A stretch of DNA of 8,833 nt, from positions 1 through 8,833 of the forward strand of contig JAQVXB010000020.1 in the NCBI GenBank assembly GCA_028709405.1. The letters run 5' to 3'. Source of the DNA: Candidatus Shapirobacteria bacterium. GTDB lineage: Bacteria > Patescibacteriota > Microgenomatia > UBA12405. The notes beneath the pieces were generated by a model. It searched no databases, had not been told where the DNA came from, and saw only the letters and a program-made list of their open reading frames with translations. Positions 1-4,965 of this stretch are shown here, one piece after another. Both the position numbers and the translations under genes were made by a program. Numbering within the stretch: the stretch's first letter is position 1; each line of letters starts with the position of its first letter.

Positions 1-125
1 TGAATTAATTGATCTTTGGTTAAAATTTTATTGGCGTGGCGCATGAGACATTCCAAGAGAGAATATTCTTTACTAGATAAAATAATAAGTTTGTTTTGAC
101 GAGTAACTTCATAATTAGATAAATT
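1..125 (-). pseudogene. Remnant of response-regulator DNA-binding domain beyond an in-frame stop (runs off window)
   Basis: Reading leftward past the TAA at 126-128 in the same frame gives 41 further sense codons to the window edge with no other stop. The translation begins NLSNYEVTRQNKLIIL and continues SSKEYSLLECLMRHANKILT, then KDQLI. This matches the start of the OmpR/PhoB winged-helix domain (beta strands, then the pattern L-S/T-x-K-E-x-x-L-L-x-x-L-M and the x-x-L-T/S-x-x-Q-L-I helix). It is the expected continuation of the receiver at 126-527, so the two pieces are one gene split by a nonsense codon. It has no obvious start signal of its own. The rest of the domain lies outside the window. 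Family identity is confident; whether the split is real biology or a base error is not decidable here. Confidence 0.75.
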
Positions 126-527
126 TTAAGAAAGATCGCCAACACTAAGACTGTCAGTGGTGGTTGATTGAGGACGACGAGTTAGGGCTCGAATACGAGC
201 TAATAATTCTTCAAAGGCAAAGGGTTTAGTTAGATAATCATCAGCACCACAATTAAGACCATTAATTTTGTCTTCTAACTGACTTTTGGCAGTCAATATT
301 AAAATTGGAACTTGATTTTTTTCATTTCTGAGTTGGCGACAAATTTCTAAACCGTTCATATTGGGAAGCATTAGATCTAATAAAATTAGATCATAATCAC
401 CACTAGAGGCAAGATCAAAACCTTCTAAACCATCGTAAGCAACATCAATAACATAATGTTCTTGTTCTAGACCTTTTTTAATGGCGTTGGCAATTAAATG
501 TTCATCTTCTACAATTAAAATTTTCAT
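126..527 (-). CDS. OmpR/PhoB-family response regulator, receiver domain only (interrupted gene)
   Basis: The product is a two-component receiver domain of 133 residues. Visible landmarks are the acidic pocket E7-D8, phospho-acceptor D51 in LLDLMLP, the switch threonine T79 in ILTA and the conserved lysine K101 in the TKPF motif. The domain is therefore complete and should accept a phosphoryl group from a histidine kinase, which is not in this window. Residues 115-133 are the linker to a winged-helix DNA-binding domain, cut by TAA at 126-128. OmpR-family regulators are normally about 220-240 residues. The frame stays open beyond the stop with a recognisable DNA-binding domain, so a TTA (Leu) to TAA change is the simplest explanation. 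If the stop is real, the product could be a receiver-only protein unable to bind DNA. The ATG at 527 lies 7 nt after a TATAAT with no Shine-Dalgarno, so a leaderless transcript is likely. It diverges from rubrerythrin. Confidence 0.9.
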   Translation of the reverse strand: MKILIVEDEHLIANAIKKGLEQEHYVIDVAYDGLEGFDLASSGDYDLILLDLMLPNMNGLEICRQLRNEKNQVPILILTAKSQLEDKINGLNCGADDYLTKPFAFEELLARIRALTRRPQSTTTDSLSVGDLS

Positions 528-534
528 AATAAGT

Positions 535-540
535 ATTATA
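535..540 (-). promoter_or_regulatory. -10 box of the response-regulator promoter (leaderless)
   Basis: A perfect TATAAT on the minus strand ends 7 nt before the ATG at 527, which places the transcription start at or next to the start codon. No TTGACA-like -35 is present: the hexamer at 558-563 reads CAGCTT on the minus strand and lies inside the tandem repeat at 547-566. Confidence 0.65.
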
Positions 541-546
541 TGCCCA

Positions 547-566
547 AAGCTGAAAATAAGCTGAAA
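547..566. promoter_or_regulatory. Tandem direct repeat, probable OmpR-family operator shared by two divergent promoters
   Basis: AAGCTGAAA occurs at 547-555 and again at 558-566, a period of 11 bp. Seen as 7-bp repeats it is GCTGAAA, a 4-bp ATAA spacer, GCTGAAA. This is the geometry of binding sites for OmpR/PhoB regulators, which bind head-to-tail as dimers to direct repeats about one helical turn apart. The adjacent divergent gene encodes a regulator of exactly that family. The repeat covers the place where a -35 box should be for both the leftward promoter (-10 at 535-540) and the rightward one (-10 at 570-575), and neither has a TTGACA-like sequence. This suggests activator-dependent promoters and autoregulation. 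The repeat is seen directly; the binding is inferred. Confidence 0.6.
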
Positions 567-575
567 TGATAAAAT
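567..575 (+). promoter_or_regulatory. Extended -10 promoter of rubrerythrin (leaderless)
   Basis: TGA followed by TAAAAT (TG at 567-568, hexamer 570-575) forms an extended -10. The next 8 nt lead directly to ATG at 584, so the transcript should begin at or beside that codon. The upstream in-frame ATG at 566 precedes this box and would not be transcribed, which argues for 584 as the start. Confidence 0.55.
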
Positions 576-583
576 TAGTTAAT

Positions 584-1144
584 ATGAATAAAACACAAGA
601 AAATCTTTTGAAAGCTTTTGCTGGTGAAAGCCAAGCTAGAAATCGTTATACTATTTTTGCCAAAATGGCGAGAAAACAAAATTTAGAATGGATTGCCAGA
701 GTGTTTGAAGAGACAGCTGATCAAGAAAGAGCTCATGCCGAAGAAGAATTTGAAATGATTAAGGAAAAGGTAATTGTGTCGGATAATCTATCAATTGAAC
801 CTTTTAGTACTAATACAGTGGAAAATTTAAAAATGGCAGCCGCAGGTGAACATCATGAATGGACAGAAATGTACCCTTCTTTTGAAGAACAGGCAAAAAT
901 TGATGGTGATGTTGAGGCAGAAAGATTATTTAGAGAAGTAAAAGAAGTGGAAGAAAAGCATGAAGAAAGATATCTAATTATTGCCACTCATTTAGACGCT
1001 AATACTCTTTATAATAGAGAAATTGAACTGGAGTGGAAGTGTGTAAATTGTGGTTATATTCATAAAGGAAAAACTCCTCCAACAACTTGTCCTGTCTGTA
1101 AAAAACCTTTGACTTGGTATCAGCCATTAGGTTTAGTTAGATGA
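584..1144 (+). CDS. rbr: Rubrerythrin (di-iron ferritin-like domain plus C-terminal rubredoxin domain)
   Basis: Rubrerythrin is a cytoplasmic non-haem iron peroxidase that reduces hydrogen peroxide in anaerobes and microaerophiles, with electrons entering through the rubredoxin centre. With the start at 584 the protein has 186 residues. The ferritin-like four-helix domain covers about residues 3-138, with likely iron ligands E15, E48 and H51 (ExxH), E89 and E92, and E123 and H126 (ExxH). The C-terminal rubredoxin-like domain has C153/C156 and C169/C172 as two CxxC pairs for an Fe(SCys)4 site. The family-typical N-terminus MNKTQENLLKAFAGES starts at 584. An in-frame ATG at 566 would add six residues but lies upstream of the -10 box, so I prefer 584. 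The stop TGA overlaps the ATG of the next gene (ATGA). Expression may be controlled by the tandem repeat at 547-566, which would make oxidative stress a plausible signal for the neighbouring regulator. Confidence 0.95.
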   Translation: MNKTQENLLKAFAGESQARNRYTIFAKMARKQNLEWIARVFEETADQERAHAEEEFEMIKEKVIVSDNLSIEPFSTNTVENLKMAAAGEHHEWTEMYPSFEEQAKIDGDVEAERLFREVKEVEEKHEERYLIIATHLDANTLYNREIELEWKCVNCGYIHKGKTPPTTCPVCKKPLTWYQPLGLVR

Positions 1145-1578
1145 AATTTACAGATAAAAAAATTGTATTAGTTGGTGGTTGTTTTGATATTGTTCATTTG
1201 GGACATTTAACCTTTTTAGAGAAAGCAAAAGCAAAAGGTAACATTTTAATTGTTTTATTGGAATCAGATAAAAATATTTCCGAAAATAAGGGTAAAAATA
1301 GACCAATAAATAATCAGGAGAATAGGTTTAAATTCTTAAATAAATTAAAAATAGTAGACAAAGTAATAAAATTGCCTTATATGAAAAGTGATGAAGAATA
1401 TTTAAAAATTATAAAAAAAATAAAACCGGAAATAATTGCAGTTAGTGAAAATGATGAAAATTGGGATAAAAAGAAAAAACAAGCTAAGGAAATTGGAGCT
1501 AAATTAGTAAAAGTAACCAAAACAATTCCACAAAAATCAACAAGCAGAATTATTGAAATAATTACTGAGAGTTTTTAA
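1141..1578 (+). CDS. Small HxGH-type nucleotidyltransferase (RfaE2/GCT/FAD-synthetase-like)
   Basis: This 145-residue protein belongs to the cytidylyltransferase-like superfamily, which transfers a nucleotidyl group from CTP or ATP to a phosphorylated small molecule. Visible signatures are the N-terminal GGCFDIVHLGH segment (residues 12-22) with the catalytic HxGH at H19-H22, the R54-P55-I56 and R62 region typical of the fold, and KSTSR at 132-136, the counterpart of the family's ISTSxxI nucleotide-binding motif. The length fits the single-domain members: the heptose-phosphate adenylyltransferase half of HldE, glycerol-3-phosphate cytidylyltransferase and archaeal FAD synthetase. The substrate cannot be told from sequence alone. 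The protein is very lysine-rich. The start codon overlaps the rubrerythrin stop as ATGA and no Shine-Dalgarno is visible, so translation is probably coupled to rubrerythrin. It could serve sugar activation for the glycosyltransferases downstream, but that is speculative. Confidence 0.85.
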   Translation: MKFTDKKIVLVGGCFDIVHLGHLTFLEKAKAKGNILIVLLESDKNISENKGKNRPINNQENRFKFLNKLKIVDKVIKLPYMKSDEEYLKIIKKIKPEIIAVSENDENWDKKKKQAKEIGAKLVKVTKTIPQKSTSRIIEIITESF

Positions 1579-1588
1579 TAAATTAAGA

Positions 1589-1594
1589 TATAAT
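1589..1594 (+). promoter_or_regulatory. -10 box of the Nudix gene promoter
   Basis: A perfect TATAAT within GATATAATCA lies in the 25-nt gap before the Nudix gene, with 9 nt to the ATG at 1604. No convincing -35 and no Shine-Dalgarno are seen. A leaderless or near-leaderless transcript is implied, giving this gene its own promoter despite the short gap. Confidence 0.5.
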
Positions 1595-1603
1595 CAATCA
1601 CTT

Positions 1604-2119
1604 ATGAAAGATAATTCGATTGAGATTAATGATGGGTCATATTACGATGAAAGATCAGCGGGTGGTTTAGTATACAAACAAGAAGATAATAAAACTTTTT
1701 GGTTGTTAATTAAAACTGTCTCTAATTTTAGAAGTAAAAAAAACAAAAAGAGAGAAACTGATGATGGTGCAGTTTATAAATTCCCCAAAGGTCATTTAAA
1801 TAAAAAGGAATTTTTAAAACAAGCGGCTTTAAGAGAAGTGGAAGAAGAAGGGCGAGTTAAAGCAAAAATAGTAACTAAATTGGGATCAAATGATTATTTA
1901 ATTTGGGATAAAGAATTAAAAAAGAAAATAATCAAAAAGGTAACATTTTTTTTGATGGAATATTTAGAACAAAGTAATTTAAAGTATTATGATACAGAAA
2001 TGGTGTTAGAAAGAGAATGGTTTAGTTTTAAAGATGCGGTGGAAAAATTGGCTTATGATAGTGAAAAAACTTTACTAAAAAAAGCAAAAGTAGAATTGGA
2101 TAAATTGATGAAAAAGTAG
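1604..2119 (+). CDS. Nudix hydrolase with an altered Nudix box
   Basis: Nudix enzymes hydrolyse nucleoside diphosphates linked to another moiety, using divalent metal bound by the Nudix helix. The box (GX5EX7REUXEEXGU) runs from G63 to V85 in this 171-residue protein: G63, E69, R77-E78-V79, the catalytic glutamates E81-E82, and V85. The box glycine that should precede V85 is R84 here, with a glycine one position earlier (EEGR instead of EExG). All acidic metal ligands are kept, so activity is plausible. The surrounding fold is typical: a strand at SAGGLVYK (18-25), the FPKG lead-in (60-63) and a C-terminal helix. Residues 43-52 form a basic insertion. The substrate is not predictable; 8-oxo-dGTP, ADP-ribose, diadenosine polyphosphate and RNA 5' ends are all possible for such sizes. 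It ends in TAG just before the tRNA promoter. Confidence 0.88.
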   Translation: MKDNSIEINDGSYYDERSAGGLVYKQEDNKTFWLLIKTVSNFRSKKNKKRETDDGAVYKFPKGHLNKKEFLKQAALREVEEEGRVKAKIVTKLGSNDYLIWDKELKKKIIKKVTFFLMEYLEQSNLKYYDTEMVLEREWFSFKDAVEKLAYDSEKTLLKKAKVELDKLMKK

Positions 2120-2120
2120 G

Positions 2121-2126
2121 TATAAT
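2121..2126 (+). promoter_or_regulatory. -10 box of the tRNA-Ser promoter
   Basis: A perfect TATAAT starts 1 nt after the Nudix stop and ends 12 nt before the mature tRNA 5' end, giving a 5' leader of only about 5-6 nt for processing. A weak TTGGAT at 2096-2101 could be a -35 with a long 19-bp spacer. The box lies in the loop of an inverted repeat, GTAGG (2116-2120) and CCTAC (2129-2133). Confidence 0.55.
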
Positions 2127-2138
2127 AGCCTACCTTAA

Positions 2139-2225
2139 GGAGGAGTCGCCTAGTGGTTTATGGCGCACGCCTGGAAAGCGTGTGTTCGAAAGGACTCGTG
2201 GGTTCGAATCCCACCTCCTCCGCCA
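2139..2225 (+). tRNA. trnS: tRNA-Ser (anticodon GGA)
   Basis: The cloverleaf folds fully. The acceptor stem pairs GGAGGAG (2139-2145) with CTCCTCC (2215-2221), with discriminator G2222 and an encoded CCA (2223-2225). The D stem is GCC/GGC (2148-2150/2162-2164) and the loop contains the conserved GG. The anticodon stem CACGC/GCGTG (2166-2170/2178-2182) encloses CTGGAAA, with anticodon GGA at 2173-2175, decoding UCC and UCU. A long 15-nt variable region (2183-2197) is the class II feature expected of serine tRNAs. The T arm pairs GTGGG/CCCAC around TTCGAAT. No intron is present. Confidence 0.97.
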
Positions 2226-2339
2226 ATTGGTGAATGGTTAAATTAAAATCTCTTGTCTATTAATTTTCATTTGAAAAGCCTGGATATATAATTAATTTGC
2301 CGATATTCACGTGGTTTAATAAAGGTCTAGAAATTTTAT

Positions 2340-2348
2340 TGATATAAT
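2340..2348 (+). promoter_or_regulatory. Extended -10 promoter of the glycosyltransferase-HAD gene (leaderless)
   Basis: TGA plus TATAAT (hexamer 2343-2348) is a perfect extended -10, with 5 nt to the ATG at 2354. No -35 is evident, as is common for extended -10 promoters. The same ten bases TTGATATAAT recur at 4951-4960, also 5 nt before a start codon. The AGGA between box and ATG is too close to the start, and too close to the predicted transcription start, to serve as a Shine-Dalgarno. Confidence 0.6.
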
Positions 2349-2353
2349 AGGAA

Positions 2354-3718
2354 ATGACTAAAATAATATCACCCCCTTCACTAAACCTAAAAAACCCTAA
2401 TGAACTTGTTTATCAAAAATTTTCAGCAGTAGTTCCATCTTATAACGAAAACCCCAGATTTGTACGAGTATTAAATGAACTTTTAAAGACTCAGAACTTA
2501 GATGAATTAATCTTTGTAGATGACGGTAGTAGTGATGGAACACAAGAAACAATAAAACAATTTGAAAGTGACCCTAGATTTGTATATGTCAAACATGAAA
2601 AAAATAAAGGTAAAGGTAGAGCTCTGAAGACAGGGGTAGAAAAAGCTAAAAATGAGGTAATTTTGTTTTTGGATGCCGATTTGGGTAATATTACTAGCCA
2701 AAAAATTTATAAAATTGCCGAGCCAGTGCTGAAAGACGAAGTAGATATGGCTAGGGGTTCATTTAGTCGAAGAAGAGGAAGAGTAACTGAATTCGCAGTT
2801 AAGCCAATGATGGAGATTTTGTTTCCCAGTTTATATTTTGACCAACCAATTAGTGGACAGATTTGTGCCAAAAAGAGTTTTTTAAAACAAGCAGAATTTA
2901 CCGAAAGATATGGGGTAGACATAGGACTATTGTTTGATGCAATAGAAGATGGTCAAAGGATTATAGAGGTAGATATTGGGAGACTGGTTAATAGGGAAAA
3001 TTCAGCAGAAACGGTAAAAGAAATGAGTCGGCAAGTGTTGGAAACAATGATTTCTAGGGCAGGACTAATACGACACAAATATAAATTAGTGCTGTTTACG
3101 CTGGATAATACTTTAATTAACGAAAAATACTTTAGTCAATTTTTGAAACAATTGGGAATAGAAGATAAAATAATAGAGAATCATAAATTGATGGAAAAAG
3201 GCGAAATTACGGCAAAAGAATATTTGGAAAGAAATGTAAAATTATTTAGAGGAATGAAAATATCGACTGTGGAAGAATTGTGCGATAAGTTGCCAACAGT
3301 AAAATATGCTAAAGAAGTAGTCAAAGCATTAACGAGAAGAAAATATACAGTAGGAATAATAAGTTCTAATTTTTCGCCAGTAGTAGAATGTTATGCTAAA
3401 AAATTAGGGGTACATTTTTGGAATGGAGTGGAAATGGAGAAAAAGAATGGTAGTTATACAGGTAAAATTAGAAAAAAATCGAACGGTTGGCTTCAGGATG
3501 ATTTTAATCAAGGATTTTCAGCGGCTTTTAATAAAGCAATAAAGACCCAAAGAGTAAAAGCACTGGAAACAATTATGGTGACTGGAAATGAGAAAGGCAT
3601 GGCAACATTTAAGGCAGCGGGTTTAAGTGTGGCATATAAACCAAAGATTAAAGAACTGAGGATTGCGGCCGATAAAACTATTTATGTACTAGCAGAATTG
3701 TTGGCAATAATAGAATAA
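2354..3718 (+). CDS. GpgS-like family 2/81 glycosyltransferase fused to a degenerate SerB-like HAD domain
   Basis: The 454-residue protein has two parts. Residues about 22-237 form a GT-A glycosyltransferase, with VVPSYNE (26-32), VDDGSSDGT (55-63), the NKGKG loop (84-88) and the metal-binding DAD at 107-109. Its second half (GRVTEF at 142-147, QPISGQ at 164-169, YGVDIGLL at 186-193, MSRQV at 224-228) resembles, from memory, glucosyl-3-phosphoglycerate synthase (GT81). By eye, the GpgS histidine metal ligand corresponds to N213. Residues about 243-454 follow the phosphoserine phosphatase (SerB) HAD fold: motif I at 248-254, motif II S337, TGKI at 369-372 and KAAGLSVAYKPK at 420-431. Motif I reads FTLDNTL, with T249 in place of the nucleophile Asp, and the motif IV region reads TGNEKGM (410-416), lacking the GDxxxD acids. 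The HAD half is therefore probably catalytically dead, whereas the transferase looks active. It has its own promoter and is followed after 30 nt by a GT4 gene. Confidence 0.87.
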   Translation: MTKIISPPSLNLKNPNELVYQKFSAVVPSYNENPRFVRVLNELLKTQNLDELIFVDDGSSDGTQETIKQFESDPRFVYVKHEKNKGKGRALKTGVEKAKNEVILFLDADLGNITSQKIYKIAEPVLKDEVDMARGSFSRRRGRVTEFAVKPMMEILFPSLYFDQPISGQICAKKSFLKQAEFTERYGVDIGLLFDAIEDGQRIIEVDIGRLVNRENSAETVKEMSRQVLETMISRAGLIRHKYKLVLFTLDNTLINEKYFSQFLKQLGIEDKIIENHKLMEKGEITAKEYLERNVKLFRGMKISTVEELCDKLPTVKYAKEVVKALTRRKYTVGIISSNFSPVVECYAKKLGVHFWNGVEMEKKNGSYTGKIRKKSNGWLQDDFNQGFSAAFNKAIKTQRVKALETIMVTGNEKGMATFKAAGLSVAYKPKIKELRIAADKTIYVLAELLAIIE

Positions 3719-3736
3719 TATTATTGAATTTAAAAT

Positions 3737-3744
3737 AAAGGAGG
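3737..3744 (+). promoter_or_regulatory. Strong Shine-Dalgarno for the GT4 gene
   Basis: AAAGGAGG sits 4 nt before the ATG at 3749. It is the only perfect Shine-Dalgarno in the window, and it occurs before a gene with no TATAAT in its 30-nt upstream gap. This supports 3749 as the start and co-transcription with the preceding glycosyltransferase gene. Confidence 0.85.
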
Positions 3745-3748
3745 AAAA

Positions 3749-4945
3749 ATGACAAAAAAGTCGATAATGTTTTTTGGGTGGTTGTTTTATCCAAAAATAG
3801 GTGGAGCTGAAACAATATTATTAAATCAGGCCAGAGAATTGGTAAAAAGAGGATATAAGGTGTCAGTATTAACTTCAGTATTAAATGACGAAGTAGAAAA
3901 AGAAGAAAAAATATTTGGAATTAAAGTGTTTAGAAGAAAATATGTGGATCCAAGAAGTCAACAGAATGAAAGTATAATTAGAAACGATGTAATAAAGATT
4001 CTTAATCAAGAAAAACCAGACATTTTTCATTTTCACAATGGATCTTATCCTTCTGGAGGTAGTGATAAATCAATAGGAGTAAAAACGATTTTATTTATAT
4101 ATAAAACCATTAAGGAATATGGAATACCAATGGTAGAACATGCCCATAATGCTCAATTAAAAAATCCAGAAACAACAAAACCATTAAGGGATCTTGAATG
4201 GGATTATTTGATTTGTGTAAGTGATTTTGTGAGAAAAGAATGGAAAAAATTAGGAACAAAGGCAAAAAAAATAAAGGTAGTATATAACGGAATTGATGCG
4301 GATAAATTTGTTATAGCTCAAAAAAGTCAAATAATGGACAAAATTAAAAAAAATGGGAAGGTAGTGTTATTTTCGCCGGCGAGACTATTTAGTTTGACTA
4401 CAGGACAACTTAATAAACAAAAAAATCTAGCATTAGTATTTGAAGCGTTAGAGTTGTTGATAAAAGAAAAGACAAATGAATTTGTGTTGGTGAGTATTAG
4501 TAATGAAGTATATGGTGGTGAAGTGAAAAGAAAAGCAAAAGAGAAAATGGAAAAAATGATAAAAGAAAAAGGATTAGAAGGGAAAGTGGAATTGATTCCG
4601 GTGATTGATCCGGATGAAATGCCTCAATATTATGCTGGGTGTGATATTGTGTGTGTACCAGCTTTATATGAAACTTTTGGGTTGATGTATTTGGAAGCAA
4701 TGGCAGCGGGAAAGGTAGTAATAGCCTCAAATACTGGTGGACCAAAAGAATTTATTGTTGATGGAGAGAATGGTTATTTTGTTGATCCTGAAAACGCTAT
4801 AAAATTAGCAACTTTATTAAAAACACTGATTAATGATCAAAAATTAAGGGAAAGAATTGGTAAAAATGCAGCCAAAGATGCCAAAAAATATTCAGTAAAG
4901 TTGATGGTGGATAAAATTATTGAAATTTATAAGGAAATTGAATAA
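3749..4945 (+). CDS. GT4-family (GT-B fold) glycosyltransferase
   Basis: This 398-residue protein is a retaining GT-B glycosyltransferase using a nucleotide-sugar donor, acting in the cytoplasm or at the inner face of the membrane. The N-terminal acceptor domain has KIGGAE (16-21), the family's glycine-rich start, and HFHNG/HAHN (94-98, 131-134). The VYNGID linker (178-183) leads to the C-terminal donor-binding domain: R212 and K224/K225 as likely phosphate-binding residues, VIDPDEMPQYYAGCD (285-299), and the EX7E motif E308-E316 in YETFGLMYLEAMAAG. The length is normal for the family and no membrane segment is seen. It follows the GpgS-like gene by 30 nt with a strong Shine-Dalgarno, so the two probably act in sequence. 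In mycobacteria a GpgS and a GT4 enzyme both serve methylglucose lipopolysaccharide synthesis, so a glucosylglycerate-derived glycan is one possibility. The acceptor is unknown. Confidence 0.9.
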   Translation: MTKKSIMFFGWLFYPKIGGAETILLNQARELVKRGYKVSVLTSVLNDEVEKEEKIFGIKVFRRKYVDPRSQQNESIIRNDVIKILNQEKPDIFHFHNGSYPSGGSDKSIGVKTILFIYKTIKEYGIPMVEHAHNAQLKNPETTKPLRDLEWDYLICVSDFVRKEWKKLGTKAKKIKVVYNGIDADKFVIAQKSQIMDKIKKNGKVVLFSPARLFSLTTGQLNKQKNLALVFEALELLIKEKTNEFVLVSISNEVYGGEVKRKAKEKMEKMIKEKGLEGKVELIPVIDPDEMPQYYAGCDIVCVPALYETFGLMYLEAMAAGKVVIASNTGGPKEFIVDGENGYFVDPENAIKLATLLKTLINDQKLRERIGKNAAKDAKKYSVKLMVDKIIEIYKEIE

Positions 4946-4951
4946 AGAGGT

Positions 4952-4960
4952 TGATATAAT
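4952..4960 (+). promoter_or_regulatory. Extended -10 promoter of the 495-residue membrane-anchored protein gene
   Basis: TGA plus TATAAT (hexamer 4955-4960) begins 6 nt after the GT4 stop codon and ends 5 nt before ATG 4966. There is no Shine-Dalgarno and no clear -35. The transcript should be leaderless, and this gene is not just an operon tail despite the 20-nt gap. Confidence 0.6.
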
Positions 4961-4965
4961 CAGTC

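Noticed and set aside
126..128. TAA recoded as a sense codon in the response regulator
   Set aside because: TAA ends most of the other genes in the window, including convergent neighbours, so genome-wide recoding is excluded; local mutation, error or readthrough remain.
1141..1144. TGA recoded as glycine (as in Gracilibacteria/SR1)
   Set aside because: The only TGA ending a gene here falls right after a complete rubredoxin domain and in an ATGA overlap with a recognisable next gene, so it acts as a stop. No conserved domain contains an internal TGA.
2116..2133. Inverted repeat GTAGG-N8-CCTAC around the tRNA -10, as a terminator of the Nudix gene
   Set aside because: The stem is only 5 bp, is not followed by a T tract, and the loop is the TATAAT promoter box; it may be incidental.
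2264..2277. Palindrome TTTTCATTTGAAAA downstream of the tRNA as terminator or operator
   Set aside because: It is AT-rich, short-looped and without a T tract; such palindromes are expected by chance in DNA of this composition. The rest of the gap 2226-2339 shows nothing else I can support.
4497..4745. Leftward 82-codon open frame inside the GT4 gene
   Set aside because: It is antisense to the strongly conserved donor-binding domain and its low-complexity Leu/Pro/Phe translation is a shadow of the A-rich coding strand. The same applies to the leftward frames at 2507-2701, 2707-2922, 5448-5729, 5808-6056, 6037-6231, 6244-6444 and 7091-7318.
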